From contig JAUIHW010000006.1 of assembly GCA_030431775.1 (NCBI GenBank), forward strand, positions 1 through 64,000: a stretch of DNA of 64,000 nt, written 5' to 3'. The notes under the pieces are model-generated. The model was not told the DNA's origin, did not search any database, and saw nothing but the letters and a program-made list of their open reading frames with translations. This DNA is from Gammaproteobacteria bacterium. Lineage in GTDB: Bacteria > Pseudomonadota > Gammaproteobacteria > Pseudomonadales > JAUIET01. Below are positions 55,045 to 64,000 of this stretch, one piece after another (within the stretch, counting starts at the first letter, position 1; every line of letters begins with the position of its first letter). Position numbers and translations under genes: made by a program.

Positions 55045-56082
55045 TCATGGTGCAGACCGATAGTTCTGACGCCGACGTTGTATTTGGTATTCCCTGACCG
55101 CTTGTTCATGCTCTTGAAGAGATTTTGAAAATACATGACTGCCATCCCCTTTTGCGACAAAGTACAGGGCATCACCGGACTCCGGGTGCAAAGCCGCTCG
55201 AATCGCTTCCCGACCAGGTAGCGCTATCGGGGTGGGTGGCAGGCCGTTTCGGGTATAGGTATTGTACGGTGTATCTGTACGCAGGTCGCTGCGTCGAAGG
55301 TTCCCATCAAAGTTTTCGCCCAAACCATAGATCACGGTTGGGTCAGTTTGCAGTCGCATACCAAGCTGCAAACGACGCACGAAAACACCGGCAATCTGCG
55401 AGCGCTCTTCCGGTTTGCCCGTTTCTTTCTCAACGATTGATGCCATGATCAGGGCATCATACGCAGACTCATAGGGCAGCTCTTCAGCGCGCTTCGCCCA
55501 CTCCTCGGCAAGCACTGATTGCATTCTCTGCAAGCCCTGACGAAGCAGTTCAATATCGCTGGTTCCGGCCGCATAACGAAGCGTATCCGGAAAAAACCAG
55601 CCCTCTAAGGAGTGTGTGTTTTTCAGGCCAAGCAGCCTGATCAATTCCGCTTCAGACAGCTCTGCCACGGTATTGGCAACGGTCGCCTCATCACGCAATT
55701 GCTTGCGCAATTCGCCATAAGTACTGCCCTCAACGACTGTCAAGCTTTGCAGAATGACTTCCCCTCGCACCAACGCATCTAACACTTCCAGCGGAGTTTG
55801 CCCGGACAGCAAGCGATAATTGCCAGCTTGTATACGCGTGGCCAGGCCTTGGTAGCGCGAATACGCGATCCAGGGTTCCGGGTGTTTCAGCCAACCGGCG
55901 GATTGCAGCTTGCCAGCAACATCTCGCACCGATTCTCCCGAGAGGACCTGCAATTCCATGCTGGAACCCGCTTCCAGCGGTATTGGGGTATTGAGCCACT
56001 TCCAGACATAAGCCAGTGCCCCGCCCGCTAGCAAGGCAACAATCACCATCAGGTAAAAAGCAGTTTTCAGTAGTGCTCTCAA
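55045..56082 (-). CDS. mltG: Endolytic murein transglycosylase MltG
   Basis: This 345-residue inner-membrane enzyme has one N-terminal helix, a LysM-like subdomain and the YceG catalytic domain, with the glutamate in ASIVEKETGKPEER, and FPDTLRYA and NTYTRNGLPPTPIALPG motifs. It cuts nascent glycan strands and may set their length. The start is TTG, overlapping pabC as TTGA. Confidence 0.96.
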   Translation of the reverse strand: MRALLKTAFYLMVIVALLAGGALAYVWKWLNTPIPLEAGSSMELQVLSGESVRDVAGKLQSAGWLKHPEPWIAYSRYQGLATRIQAGNYRLLSGQTPLEVLDALVRGEVILQSLTVVEGSTYGELRKQLRDEATVANTVAELSEAELIRLLGLKNTHSLEGWFFPDTLRYAAGTSDIELLRQGLQRMQSVLAEEWAKRAEELPYESAYDALIMASIVEKETGKPEERSQIAGVFVRRLQLGMRLQTDPTVIYGLGENFDGNLRRSDLRTDTPYNTYTRNGLPPTPIALPGREAIRAALHPESGDALYFVAKGDGSHVFSKSLQEHEQAVREYQIQRRRQNYRSAP

Positions 56083-56963
56083 GGCCGCTGCCCCAATAAG
56101 GAATGTCGTGCAGCCTGCACGGCTGCAGTACCGATCGAGCCGATCGAGAATGGGCTGTCCTCAATAGAGGATACCGGAAGTACTCCAATCAGACTGTTGC
56201 AAAGCAAACATTCATCTGCCGCTTGCAGGTCTTGCAGGCTGTAGCTGCCAATTTCACAGCGCACGTCCAGCGCAGGAAAAATCGATTCGAGCAGTTCCGC
56301 GCGCATGACACCCGCTACGCCGCACATGGACAGATCTGGGGTGTACGCCACATTGTTTCTGACAAAAAACAAATTACTTTTCGTGCCTTCGATAACATTC
56401 CCGAACGCATCCTGCATCAGGCCCTCGTAAACCATCGGGTCCTGCCACTCGGATCGCGCCAGCACCTGTTCCAGACGGTTCAAATGCTTACAGCCTGCCA
56501 GCGTTTTGCTATGCGCCAAAGTCTGTTGACAAAGCCGCACTCGCACGCCGTGCTCCCTAGTAAAGTCGTCAGGTAATGTAAAAGCGCTACCGCTTACAAT
56601 AACGCTCGGCACGGTATCAGCCGGCGGCGCATAACCACGTGCTCCCTGGCCACGGGTTACTATGCACTTCAGCACCCCGGTGCCAGTGGGCATCCACTGT
56701 TGGGCATAGCTTTGTAACTGTTCTGGAAAATCCGTGCTCAGAGGGTTGATCTGTAAGCGCTGTAAGCCCAGTTGCAGCCTACTGAGATGGCGCGATAATA
56801 GCGGTATGTGGCCACTGTTGACCAACATGGTTTCAAACACGCCATCACCATACTGCAGGCCGCGATCGGCTATCGGCAAGCAGTCGCTCTGTTCACCGTT
56901 GATCAGTGTCGGGTAGGTTTTACTGTCACCGGCGCTTGCAGCTCCCACCGACCGCGAGTTCAC
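56079..56963 (-). CDS. pabC: Aminodeoxychorismate lyase
   Basis: This 294-residue class IV PLP enzyme makes 4-aminobenzoate for folate from aminodeoxychorismate. [15 protein letters not shown], the PLP lysine in [12 protein letters not shown] and [10 protein letters not shown] motifs are present. The start is GTG, overlapping the fabF stop as GTGA. The N-terminal 14 residues look like an unstructured extension. Confidence 0.94.
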   Translation of the reverse strand: MNSRSVGAASAGDSKTYPTLINGEQSDCLPIADRGLQYGDGVFETMLVNSGHIPLLSRHLSRLQLGLQRLQINPLSTDFPEQLQSYAQQWMPTGTGVLKCIVTRGQGARGYAPPADTVPSVIVSGSAFTLPDDFTREHGVRVRLCQQTLAHSKTLAGCKHLNRLEQVLARSEWQDPMVYEGLMQDAFGNVIEGTKSNLFFVRNNVAYTPDLSMCGVAGVMRAELLESIFPALDVRCEIGSYSLQDLQAADECLLCNSLIGVLPVSSIEDSPFSIGSIGTAAVQAARHSLLGQRP

Positions 56964-58201
56964 GATAGCGCTTGGAACAACAGGCTACCGTTAGTGCCGC
57001 CAAATCCGAAAGAGTTCGACAAAGCGACTTTAATCGGCATATCGCGCGCAGTGTGCGGAACGAAATCCAGGTCGCATTGTTCATCTGGCTGATCCAGGTT
57101 GATAGTCGGTGGAGCGATAGCGTCGCGGATTGCCAATATCGAAAAAATCGCCTCGACAGCACCAGCCGCTCCCAATAAATGCCCTATCATGGATTTGGTG
57201 GAGCTGACCGCCACTTTATCAGCCGCAGCCCCTAATACGGAGCGAATAGCCAGGCACTCAGCGAGGTCGCCTGCCGAAGTGGATGTTCCGTGCGCATTTA
57301 TATAATTCACTGCTGCCGCATCAATTTGCGCATCGGCAATGGCGTTGCGCATTGCAGCGGCCGCACCGGCACCGTCCTCTGGCGGAGAGGTCATATGGTG
57401 GGCATCGCCGCTCATACCAAAACCGACAAGCTCAGCATAGATCTTTGCACCGCGCTTTTTGGCGTGTTCATATTCTTCGAGGAGCAGAGCGCCCGCCCCA
57501 TCGCCTAATACAAAACCATCGCGGTCTTTATCCCAGGGGCGACTGGCAGACTGTGGGTCTTCGTTTCTGGTGGACAACGCTCGCGCTGCGGCAAAACCGC
57601 CCAGCCCAACCGGAGTGGTGGCCATTTCCGCACCGCCAACCAGCATCGCATCAACCTCGCCCCATTGAATCAATCGCGCGCCCATGCCAATGTTATGGGT
57701 TCCGGTTGTGCATGCCGTGGTTACGGCCAGATTTGGGCCAGTAAAACCATAATGAATGGACAAATTGCCTGAGATCATGTTGCAAATGGACCCTGGCACA
57801 AAAAATGGCGAAATACGTCGTGGTCCGGATTTCTCCAAAATAGCGTGGCTTTTTTCTATGAAACCTATTCCACCAATTCCGCTGCCGATCGCCGAACCAA
57901 CGCGATGGGCATTTTTTTCATTTATATCCAGCCCTGCATCCCGCATCGCCTGCATGCCGGCAACCATGCCGTACTGAATGAACAAATCCATCTTGCGGGC
58001 ATCTTTGGGTTCCAGGTAACCATCAGTAGAAAAGTCGTCGACCCCGGCACCAAATCGTGTGCTGAAAGCGGACACATCAAACTGTTCAATGGGCGCTACA
58101 CCGCTTTCGGCCGCGACTATCTTCTGCCAACTGCCTTCTACTGAGCACGCCAGAGGAGACACCATGCCCATACCGGTTACGACTACACGTTTACGGCTCA
58201 C
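56960..58201 (-). CDS. fabF: Beta-ketoacyl-ACP synthase II
   Basis: This 413-residue condensing enzyme elongates acyl-ACP with malonyl-ACP. The active-site cysteine is Cys164 ([10 protein letters not shown]), and the two histidines are in [11 protein letters not shown] and [15 protein letters not shown]. Length and motifs are complete. It follows acpP after a terminator-like hairpin. Confidence 0.97.
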   Translation of the reverse strand: MSRKRVVVTGMGMVSPLACSVEGSWQKIVAAESGVAPIEQFDVSAFSTRFGAGVDDFSTDGYLEPKDARKMDLFIQYGMVAGMQAMRDAGLDINEKNAHRVGSAIGSGIGGIGFIEKSHAILEKSGPRRISPFFVPGSICNMISGNLSIHYGFTGPNLAVTTACTTGTHNIGMGARLIQWGEVDAMLVGGAEMATTPVGLGGFAAARALSTRNEDPQSASRPWDKDRDGFVLGDGAGALLLEEYEHAKKRGAKIYAELVGFGMSGDAHHMTSPPEDGAGAAAAMRNAIADAQIDAAAVNYINAHGTSTSAGDLAECLAIRSVLGAAADKVAVSSTKSMIGHLLGAAGAVEAIFSILAIRDAIAPPTINLDQPDEQCDLDFVPHTARDMPIKVALSNSFGFGGTNGSLLFQALS

Positions 58202-58230
58202 TTTTTTACCTCATTACCCTGAAATACAAA

Positions 58231-58258
58231 AGCCGCTGACCAATATTGGCCAGCGGCT
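58231..58258 (-). terminator. Terminator or attenuator between acpP and fabF
   Basis: On the minus strand a 14-bp stem (AGCCGCTGGCCAAT / ATTGGTCAGCGGCT, one G-T pair) lies 19 bp after the acpP stop and is followed by TTTTG. It should stop or reduce transcription into fabF, which would explain higher acpP expression. Confidence 0.85.
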
Positions 58259-58277
58259 CTTACGGCTGGTCACAGAC

Positions 58278-58511
58278 TCAGGTGTTAGCGGTGATGTAAT
58301 CGATGGCCAACTGAACTGTTGTAATGGTTTCCGCTTCCTCATCAGGAATTTCGGTTTCGAACTCTTCCTCAAGAGCCATTACCAGCTCGACAGTGTCCAA
58401 GGAGTCAGCGCCCAGGTCTTCAACAAAAGAAGCTGAGTTCTGTATCTCATCCTCTTTTACCCCCAGCTGTTCGCTAACGATCTTCTTCACTCGTTCTTCA
58501 ATGCTGCTCAT
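58278..58511 (-). CDS. acpP: Acyl carrier protein
   Basis: This 77-residue acidic carrier has the phosphopantetheine serine at Ser37 in [11 protein letters not shown]. It carries growing acyl chains. Length and sequence are typical. Confidence 0.99.
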   Translation of the reverse strand: MSSIEERVKKIVSEQLGVKEDEIQNSASFVEDLGADSLDTVELVMALEEEFETEIPDEEAETITTVQLAIDYITANT

Positions 58512-58730
58512 TTTTTGTGAGACTCCTATTGCTCTAGCTATCGTACGGGTCCGCCAAACGGAAGGCCCCTGTTGTAGTGTTTGTAATCCAGTTCTCTTTG
58601 TCGTTGGCGTCCGCTAGCGAAGGCCAGTAACCAGCTCCTGAAGCGCGCATTTTACAACAAAACGGAATACATTAAAGTGGCATTGCTCATGTTGACCCAG
58701 TTTCATTATAAGCGCTTTTAAAACAATGGC
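58512..58730. promoter_or_regulatory. Intergenic region between fabG and acpP
   Basis: These 219 bp probably hold the acpP promoter. An AGGAG site lies 11 bases before the ATG. No clear promoter hexamers or other gene were identified. Confidence 0.45.
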
Positions 58731-59456
58731 TTATGACATATACATTCCGCCATTTACGTGAATTGTTTCACCACTGATGTATGCCGCAGCGTCACTGGCA
58801 AGGAAATTAACCACCGCTGCTACCTCCTCGGCGGCCCCCAGACGGGCCAATGGAATTTGTGTCAACATGGCTTGTTGTTGCTGTTCCGACAGTTCACGGG
58901 TCATGTCGGTGTCTATAAACCCAGGAGCCACAACGTTGACGGTGATGCCGCGGGAACCCACTTCCCGCGCCAGCGATCTTGAGAACCCTCCCAAAGCCGC
59001 TTTGCTGGCCGCATAATTGCTTTGTCCGGCATTACCCATTGAGCCCACGACCGAACTGATATTGATAATTCGTCCCTGTCGGGCCCTGGTCATACCTTTC
59101 AGGAACGCTTTGCTCAACGTGAATACCGCGGTGAGATTAGTATCGATAACCTGTTCCCATTCCTCCTGCTTCATTCTTAGCAGCAAATTATCCCGGGTAA
59201 TTCCAGCATTGTTGACCAACACGGCCGGCTGACCGATTTCGGCCACCGCCGTCAGAAAGTCACCCACGGATTGAGCATCGCCAACATCCAGTCGCAGGCC
59301 AGTTCCGTTGGGCAGGGCTGCTGTAATCGCTTCTGCACCGGCGCTGCTGGTGGCGGTCCCTATCACGAAGTAATGGTTACTGAGTGCCTCTGCTATGGCT
59401 TTGCCTATTCCTCTACTGGCGCCTGTAACGACCGCTATAGCTTGTTCTTCGCTCAT
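58731..59456 (-). CDS. fabG: 3-oxoacyl-ACP reductase
   Basis: This 241-residue short-chain dehydrogenase reduces 3-ketoacyl-ACP with NADPH. TGASRGIG at 11-18, NNAGITRDNLL and the YAASKAAL catalytic pair are present. Its ATG overlaps fabD as ATGA. Confidence 0.98.
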   Translation of the reverse strand: MSEEQAIAVVTGASRGIGKAIAEALSNHYFVIGTATSSAGAEAITAALPNGTGLRLDVGDAQSVGDFLTAVAEIGQPAVLVNNAGITRDNLLLRMKQEEWEQVIDTNLTAVFTLSKAFLKGMTRARQGRIINISSVVGSMGNAGQSNYAASKAALGGFSRSLAREVGSRGITVNVVAPGFIDTDMTRELSEQQQQAMLTQIPLARLGAAEEVAAVVNFLASDAAAYISGETIHVNGGMYMS

Positions 59457-60418
59457 GAGCTTAAGTCTCCTGGGTGACTGATCAATTCATTCATACTGTC
59501 GCGATTGTGTAAAGCAGTAACCGGCATCGCCCGGGAAATTCGCTTGTTCAAGCCACTGAGTACTTTCCCCGGTCCACATTCCGCTATCTGCTGCACACCA
59601 GCGGCTTGCAATTGTTCAACACAACGCACCCAAGGTACCGGGCTACTGATTTGTTCAACCAGCAATTGTTTAATCTTCTGTGGTTGAGCTTCTGTCTGAC
59701 AATGAACATTGTGCACTACTGGAATCTGGGGTGGCGACAGGCTCAATTGCTGCAAGTCTTCCTGCAAGCGTTGCCCAGCCGGTTCCATTAATGGCGTGTG
59801 GAAAGGTGCGCTGACCGGCAGTCGCATCGCACGCTTGGCCCCGGCTGATTTACAGCCTTCTATTGCAGCATCCACAGCTCCACTGTGTCCGGCTATAACC
59901 ACCTGACCGGGCGCATTGAAATTCACTGCACACACGCATTGCTCGCCCGAGTGTTCAGCACACACCGTATTCACTTCTTCATCCGACAGGCCGATGATCG
60001 CTGCCATACTGCCAGTACCCACAGGCACAGCGTTTTGCATGTACTCACCCCGTTTTTGCACCAGTCTCACGGCATCCGAAAAGCCTATGACGCCAGCACA
60101 TACCAGGGCAGAAAATTCGCCCAGGCTATGCCCTGCCATGATCGCTGGACGCAGTTGCGTACTATCGCACCACAGCCGCCACAACGCGACACTGGCGGTG
60201 AGAATCAATGGTTGGGTGTTTGCGGTTAAATTCTGTTGCTCTTCTGGGCCCTTTTGGGCCAATTCCCAAAGATCCAGCTCAATCGCCTCTGAGGCTTCCG
60301 CAAACGTTGCCACAACACGGGCTTCACTCTCCAGATCGGCCAACATGCCGATCGACTGTGAGCCCTGTCCGGGGAAGACAAAGGCTAATTTTTCGCACTG
60401 TTCAGGCATACTATTCAC
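59453..60418 (-). CDS. fabD: Malonyl-CoA:ACP transacylase
   Basis: This 321-residue transacylase loads malonate onto AcpP. The nucleophile is Ser98 in GHSLGEFSAL, with FPGQGSQ near the start and the histidine in SAPFHTPLM. The first start is GTG at 60418, overlapping plsX as GTGA; an ATG at residue 4 is an alternative. Confidence 0.97.
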   Translation of the reverse strand: MNSMPEQCEKLAFVFPGQGSQSIGMLADLESEARVVATFAEASEAIELDLWELAQKGPEEQQNLTANTQPLILTASVALWRLWCDSTQLRPAIMAGHSLGEFSALVCAGVIGFSDAVRLVQKRGEYMQNAVPVGTGSMAAIIGLSDEEVNTVCAEHSGEQCVCAVNFNAPGQVVIAGHSGAVDAAIEGCKSAGAKRAMRLPVSAPFHTPLMEPAGQRLQEDLQQLSLSPPQIPVVHNVHCQTEAQPQKIKQLLVEQISSPVPWVRCVEQLQAAGVQQIAECGPGKVLSGLNKRISRAMPVTALHNRDSMNELISHPGDLSS

Positions 60419-61380
60419 TCCGACGCAAAAGGTTTATTGTTCATTGTACTCAGCCAGTCGCCCGCTACCATGTCGCAAGCTTGCTGCAAGGATTTCAGGA
60501 AGGCGCCTCCGTCGGCACTGCCGTGGCTTTTTACCACAACACCATTTAGGCCGAGAAAGAAAGCGCCATTATGTTGCCCCGGCCCGAATTGCCGCTTGAC
60601 TGCTTCCAGCGCAGATGCCTCCCGATCGGACAGCAGGCCCTCCAAACTGGAGAGCAGCATATTTGCTGCGCCTTCAGCTGACTTGAGTGCAATATTGCCA
60701 CTGAAGCCGTCGCAGACCACAATATCAAGCTCGCAAGCAAATAGCGCGTCGGCTTCTATATAGCCACAAAAGTTCAAACCCGGGCAGCGGGCCAACAGCT
60801 GGGCAGCCTGCCGGGTATGACGATTCCCCTTCCCCGCTTCCCGACCATTCGACAGTATTCCAATGCGCGCCTTACGGAGCCCGTCACGCAGAAAGGCTAA
60901 TTCTGCTGCAAGCAGCGCAAATTCATACAGGTTTCGTGCAGTGCACTCGGCATTGGCACCGAGGTCTAGAAGATAGGTTTTGCGGTTTTCATAGCCAAAC
61001 TGCTTGCAGATTGCCGGTCGGTGAATGCCGGGCATACGGCCAAGTAAACGCAGGCCGGCAACCACCAGGGCTGCGCTACTGCCAGCGCTGATGCACGCGT
61101 CGGCCTCTCCATTGGCAACACTGGCAACGGCTTTAAACAGGGCGCTTTCCCTGCCACGAACCAGCACTGCCTTGCCGTCGCACTGATCCGCATCCAGCGC
61201 TTGGGCTGTCCGAATAGTCAATCGCTCAGAATTCTCGTCGCTTAGGTGGCGGCGCAGCTCATGCCTGTTACCATACAGCACGACGTCAACATCGCTGCGC
61301 TGCATGAGCAATTGCTCAACAGCTGGCACCGTGGTTGGCGGGCCGAAGTCACCACCCATGACGTCTATCGCAAGACGCAC
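60415..61380 (-). CDS. plsX: Phosphate acyltransferase PlsX
   Basis: This 321-residue enzyme makes acyl-phosphate from acyl-ACP for phospholipid synthesis. It starts MRLAIDVMGGDFGPP and has the family segments LVVAGLRLLGR, LDLGANAECT and DIVVCDGFSGNIALK. The start is GTG. Length is on the short side but within the family. Confidence 0.97.
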   Translation of the reverse strand: MRLAIDVMGGDFGPPTTVPAVEQLLMQRSDVDVVLYGNRHELRRHLSDENSERLTIRTAQALDADQCDGKAVLVRGRESALFKAVASVANGEADACISAGSSAALVVAGLRLLGRMPGIHRPAICKQFGYENRKTYLLDLGANAECTARNLYEFALLAAELAFLRDGLRKARIGILSNGREAGKGNRHTRQAAQLLARCPGLNFCGYIEADALFACELDIVVCDGFSGNIALKSAEGAANMLLSSLEGLLSDREASALEAVKRQFGPGQHNGAFFLGLNGVVVKSHGSADGGAFLKSLQQACDMVAGDWLSTMNNKPFASE

Positions 61381-61422
61381 AAGAAGCCGCCCGGACCCTA
61401 TTTGACTCGTGGCGAGGTCGTT

Positions 61423-61605
61423 TTAGTCGTCGTTCTGAATATCCAGAACTTTACGACCACGGTAAAAGCCGTCTGCTGTAATGTGATGACGACGATGCCG
61501 TTCGCCAGTTGTCTGGTCGACGCTCAGGGTCGCTTCTCCCAGGCCATCATGAGAACGGCGCTGGCCACGGCGTGATCGGGTTACTTTGCTTTTCTGTACA
61601 GCCAT
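61423..61605 (-). CDS. rpmF: 50S ribosomal protein L32
   Basis: This 60-residue basic protein begins [20 protein letters not shown], the L32 signature. It has no zinc-binding cysteines, so it is the zinc-free form. It lies between yceD and plsX as in most proteobacteria. Confidence 0.98.
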   Translation of the reverse strand: MAVQKSKVTRSRRGQRRSHDGLGEATLSVDQTTGERHRRHHITADGFYRGRKVLDIQNDD

Positions 61606-61646
61606 GGCTATACCTCCGTTAATAAACTCATCAGCGGCGCCCGGGC

Positions 61647-62150
61647 TTAGCGCCTATTTAACATGTCAGCCAGGTCGGCAAAAGGCCGCCGGGTATCCCT
61701 GTTCTCCGTCGTTTCCACCGCTTGCGGCTGGTGGGTATTGCAGTGCTCTGGATGCATGCTGATCATCGGCAATGCCAGCAACATCTCATCTTCAACCAGA
61801 GCATGCAGGTTGATGCTGTCATTGCGCAACAAACAGGGCTCAAGCGGTTCGGGCAAGTCAACCCCATCACTACTGACCAATGCCAGATGAAACTCCTGTT
61901 CTATCTGCAATGGCATCGCCTTCAGGCATCTCTGACAGAAGACCGCGCACTCAGCACTGACATTTCCGCTGATTAGCCAGCGTTGCTCATCATCTTTGGC
62001 AAACGCCAACTCGACCCAAGCGTGCCCACTGCTATCGGCCAACAGATCAACCACCCGCGCAAGCTTAGCCATGCTAACCTGGCCGGAAATCACTGCCTCG
62101 CGGGCAATCATTTTCGCGGCCCCGACTGTCCTTGGTAATTCCCGATCCAC
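61647..62150 (-). CDS. yceD: YceD/DUF177 family protein
   Basis: This 167-residue protein belongs to the DUF177 family linked to 23S rRNA accumulation, and is nearly always next to rpm[21 protein letters not shown] with a CxxC and DEMLLALP are recognisable. The start is GTG at 62150; an ATG at residue 14 is another option. Confidence 0.94.
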   Translation of the reverse strand: MDRELPRTVGAAKMIAREAVISGQVSMAKLARVVDLLADSSGHAWVELAFAKDDEQRWLISGNVSAECAVFCQRCLKAMPLQIEQEFHLALVSSDGVDLPEPLEPCLLRNDSINLHALVEDEMLLALPMISMHPEHCNTHQPQAVETTENRDTRRPFADLADMLNRR

Positions 62151-62186
62151 AGCCTATCTCGGCACCCCGGCTGACACAGGCGCGCA

Positions 62187-62215
62187 ATCATAGGGATCTG
62201 ACAGCCCTCTGTCAA
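62187..62215 (-). promoter_or_regulatory. Near-consensus sigma70 promoter for yceD-rpmF-plsX-fab
   Basis: On the minus strand TTGACA (62210-62215) and TATGAT (62187-62192) are separated by exactly 17 bp. The match is 11 of 12 positions. It lies 37 bp upstream of the yceD start. An inverted repeat, TGACAG/CTGTCA, at 62199-62214 overlaps the -35 box and spacer, and could be an operator. Confidence 0.8.
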
Positions 62216-62294
62216 AGCCAATTATTTAGCGTAATAGCACCCACTACGGCTACTCGCGGGGGGCTTGAGAGGCTCAATCGATGCTTGGCAGGCG

Positions 62295-63275
62295 CTAGCG
62301 CAATTCAGGGTAAGTCAATTCAGCACGGCTTGCCGCAACGATACCGGCGCCAATCTGTGCCCCGAGACGACTCAGCGCCTGTTGCAAAGGATCAGGCCGA
62401 ACAGTGTAATCAACCATCTCCTCGACCCCCACCAAATCTCTCGCGATTGAGCCCGGACTCGCCAGGCCATCCAAAAGGCCAAGATCCACCGCTTGCTCAC
62501 CTGTCCAGATCAGCCCGGAAAACAGTGTGGGGTCATCAGCCAGGCGCTCTCCACGACCTTCTCTAACCACGTTCACAAATTGATCATGTGTGACCTTCAG
62601 TACCCCACCCCAGAACTCCACCTGTTGCGGATTCTCCGGAGCGAAAGGATCAAGAAAGGCCTTATGTTCACCGGCTGTGTATTGACGCCGCTCTACTCCA
62701 AGCTTTTCCAGCGTTTCAACAAAGCCAAAACCCGAACCGACTACTCCAATAGAGCCCACAAGGCTGGCCTTGTCGGCATAGATTTCATCAGCCGCCACGG
62801 CAATATAGTAGGCACCGGATGCACCGATTTCAGCAATGCTGGCGTACACTTTCTTGTCGGTGTGCAGCGCCCGCAGGCGTTTGATTTCATCATACACTTT
62901 ACCCGCCTGGACAGGGCTGCCACCTGGACTATTGATATTCAGCAAAATTGCAGCCGCGTTTTCATTGTCGAATGCGCGGCGCAACGCACTGGCGATCGCA
63001 TTGGCATTCGCTTGTTCATCCGCCGCAATCACTCCATCGACATCGATGACCGCCACATGCTCTTCGGCCGCGCCCATCAGGCCGGTACGGGCACTACCAA
63101 CAACCAGCGCGATGGTGACCGCCGCCAGATAAGCAAAGGTCAGCAACTTGAAAAATACCCCCCAGCGACGCGCTTTGCGCTGCTCTTCAAGCGACTTGAG
63201 CGCTACATTCTCAAGTGCGTGTATCGCCTCATGATTGTCTGTTCGGTAACTGTCGTTTTGTTCGGATTGGCTCAT
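62295..63275 (-). CDS. sppA: Signal peptide peptidase SppA (36 kDa type)
   Basis: This 326-residue S49 protease has one N-terminal membrane segment at about residues 43-63, NINSPGGSPVQAGKVYDEI, the nucleophile serine in GASGAYYIAVAAD and SLVGSIGVVGSGFG. It removes leftover signal peptides. The gene follows the HAD phosphatase as in Pseudomonas. The window thus has two S49 proteases, SohB and SppA. Confidence 0.96.
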   Translation of the reverse strand: MSQSEQNDSYRTDNHEAIHALENVALKSLEEQRKARRWGVFFKLLTFAYLAAVTIALVVGSARTGLMGAAEEHVAVIDVDGVIAADEQANANAIASALRRAFDNENAAAILLNINSPGGSPVQAGKVYDEIKRLRALHTDKKVYASIAEIGASGAYYIAVAADEIYADKASLVGSIGVVGSGFGFVETLEKLGVERRQYTAGEHKAFLDPFAPENPQQVEFWGGVLKVTHDQFVNVVREGRGERLADDPTLFSGLIWTGEQAVDLGLLDGLASPGSIARDLVGVEEMVDYTVRPDPLQQALSRLGAQIGAGIVAASRAELTYPELR

Positions 63276-63317
63276 CGATTGTCCTGGCAGTGACGGCTAG
63301 GCCGCATCTGTGTAAGT

Positions 63318-63971
63318 CTAGCAGCCTAATTGCTCTTTTAACCAGACACCCAGTTGGGCGTGCGAGTCGGCAATGTAGGCGGGTCGAGCAGATTGCAGTC
63401 TGGGCCGATCGTGTACCCCAAAGCTAACGCCAACGCCGATCGTACCGGCCTGGCGCGCCATGTGCAGGTCAAATTCAGTATCGCCAATCATACAGGCCTG
63501 GTCGCTGCTGACCGCAAACTCCGCCATTAACTCCAGCAACATTTTCGGGTGAGGTTTGGATGCCGTTTCATCGGCACAACGGCTACTGTCAAAGTAGCGC
63601 CCCACGCCCGACTGTTCGAAAACCCGGTTGAGGCCGCGACGGCTTTTCCCGGTTGCCACCGCCAGCGTATGGCCTCGCTCGCGCAGCTCTGCTAAAAGTT
63701 CCAGGCTACCCGGGAAAAACTCGCAGGGTTTGGCGGTGTCTTCAGCGAGAAAATGTCGGGCGTAAGCCTGTTGCAGTGCGCTCTTTTGCCGTTGGCTGGC
63801 CTCGGGAAACAGGGTACTGCTCGCCTCATGCATCCCCAGGCCAATGATCTGGCGGATTTGATTTCCATCGAGGCGCTCCAGCCCGACTTCATCCATGGCC
63901 TGCTGCAGACAGCGAACAATCTTGCCTGCAGAGTCCATTAATGTGCCGTCCCAGTCAAATACTACTAGCAT
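63318..63971 (-). CDS. HAD-superfamily phosphatase (phosphoglycolate phosphatase-like)
   Basis: This HAD hydrolase of about 217 residues has motif I VFDWDGTLMDSA, motif II VATGKSRRG and motif IV IGDTEFDLHMA. It resembles Gph-type phosphatases, and the gene usually lies between rluC and sppA. The ATG at 63971 is chosen; a TTG at 63977 is two codons upstream. Confidence 0.93.
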   Translation of the reverse strand: MLVVFDWDGTLMDSAGKIVRCLQQAMDEVGLERLDGNQIRQIIGLGMHEASSTLFPEASQRQKSALQQAYARHFLAEDTAKPCEFFPGSLELLAELRERGHTLAVATGKSRRGLNRVFEQSGVGRYFDSSRCADETASKPHPKMLLELMAEFAVSSDQACMIGDTEFDLHMARQAGTIGVGVSFGVHDRPRLQSARPAYIADSHAQLGVWLKEQLGC

Positions 63972-64000
63972 ATTCAATTACTTACTTAGCTTTTCTAGAA

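Noticed and set aside
59916-60599. Long open frame antisense to fabD and plsX
   Set aside because: It crosses two certain genes and looks like a shadow.
63972-64000. Possible last codons of rluC on the minus strand
   Set aside because: rluC is expected here, but a frame ending in LEKLSK is too short to support a call.

Overview
The window looks like the chromosome of a free-living, probably marine gammaproteobacterium of the broad Pseudomonas/Cellvibrionales type. This is inferred from gene content and order, not from a database search. Three blocks have a gene order familiar from Pseudomonas and its relatives: mltD-gloB-methyltransferase-rnhA-dnaQ-fimL; ppiD-hupB-lon-clpX-clpP-tig-tRNA-Leu; and HAD phosphatase-sppA-yceD-rpmF-plsX-fabD-fabG-acpP-fabF-pabC-mltG-tmk-holB-pilZ. 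Base composition looks moderate and even. I see no prophage, integrase, transposase, CRISPR array or toxin-antitoxin pair.

Region by region. 1-10.1 kb holds a type II secretion cluster. gspE-F-H-I-J-K-L-M and a GspA-like ATPase (cut by the window edge) are on the minus strand, and gspC-gspD diverge on the plus strand. The major pseudopilin gene gspG is absent from its usual place. 10.1-19.1 kb holds sohB, a membrane protein, fimL, dnaQ, rnhA, a YafS-type methyltransferase, gloB, mltD and a lipoprotein. 19.2-22.6 kb is a cluster of small genes of unknown function around a periplasmic catalase-fold protein. 22.6-28.6 kb encodes an AddAB-like helicase-nuclease pair. 28.6-34.4 kb holds aroF, nfuA, a DUF2970 protein, a 40-residue membrane protein missing from ORF-length filters, cysI, a DUF934 protein and a CPA2 antiporter. 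34.4-41.3 kb holds a YceI lipoprotein, the electron transfer flavoprotein genes etfB-etfA with divergent ETF-quinone oxidoreductase, a DUF1285 protein, serA and a 4'-phosphopantetheinyl transferase. 41.3-50 kb is the protein quality-control block (ppiD, hupB, lon, clpX, clpP, tig) with tRNA-Leu(UAG). 50.1-53 kb is the most accessory-looking part: a mannose-6-phosphate-isomerase-like gene, a cytosolic GH84 (O-GlcNAcase-like) glycosidase, a candidate small RNA with its own promoter and terminator, and three copies of a 50-bp tandem repeat. 53-64 kb is the fatty-acid and cell-envelope operon, read leftward from sppA to pilZ, with a near-consensus promoter in front of yceD.

How the genes work together. 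The fatty-acid block makes acyl-ACP (FabD, FabG, FabF, AcpP) and acyl-phosphate (PlsX) for phospholipids. ETF/ETF-QO passes electrons from acyl-CoA dehydrogenases to quinone. Lon, ClpXP, trigger factor and PpiD handle protein folding and turnover in the cytosol and at the inner membrane. FimL, PilZ and the type II secretion genes are all linked to the type IV filament superfamily. No obvious new multi-gene system stands out. The observations most worth following up are the missing gspG, the GH84/isomerase pair, the candidate small RNA, the 50-bp repeat and the 40-residue protein.
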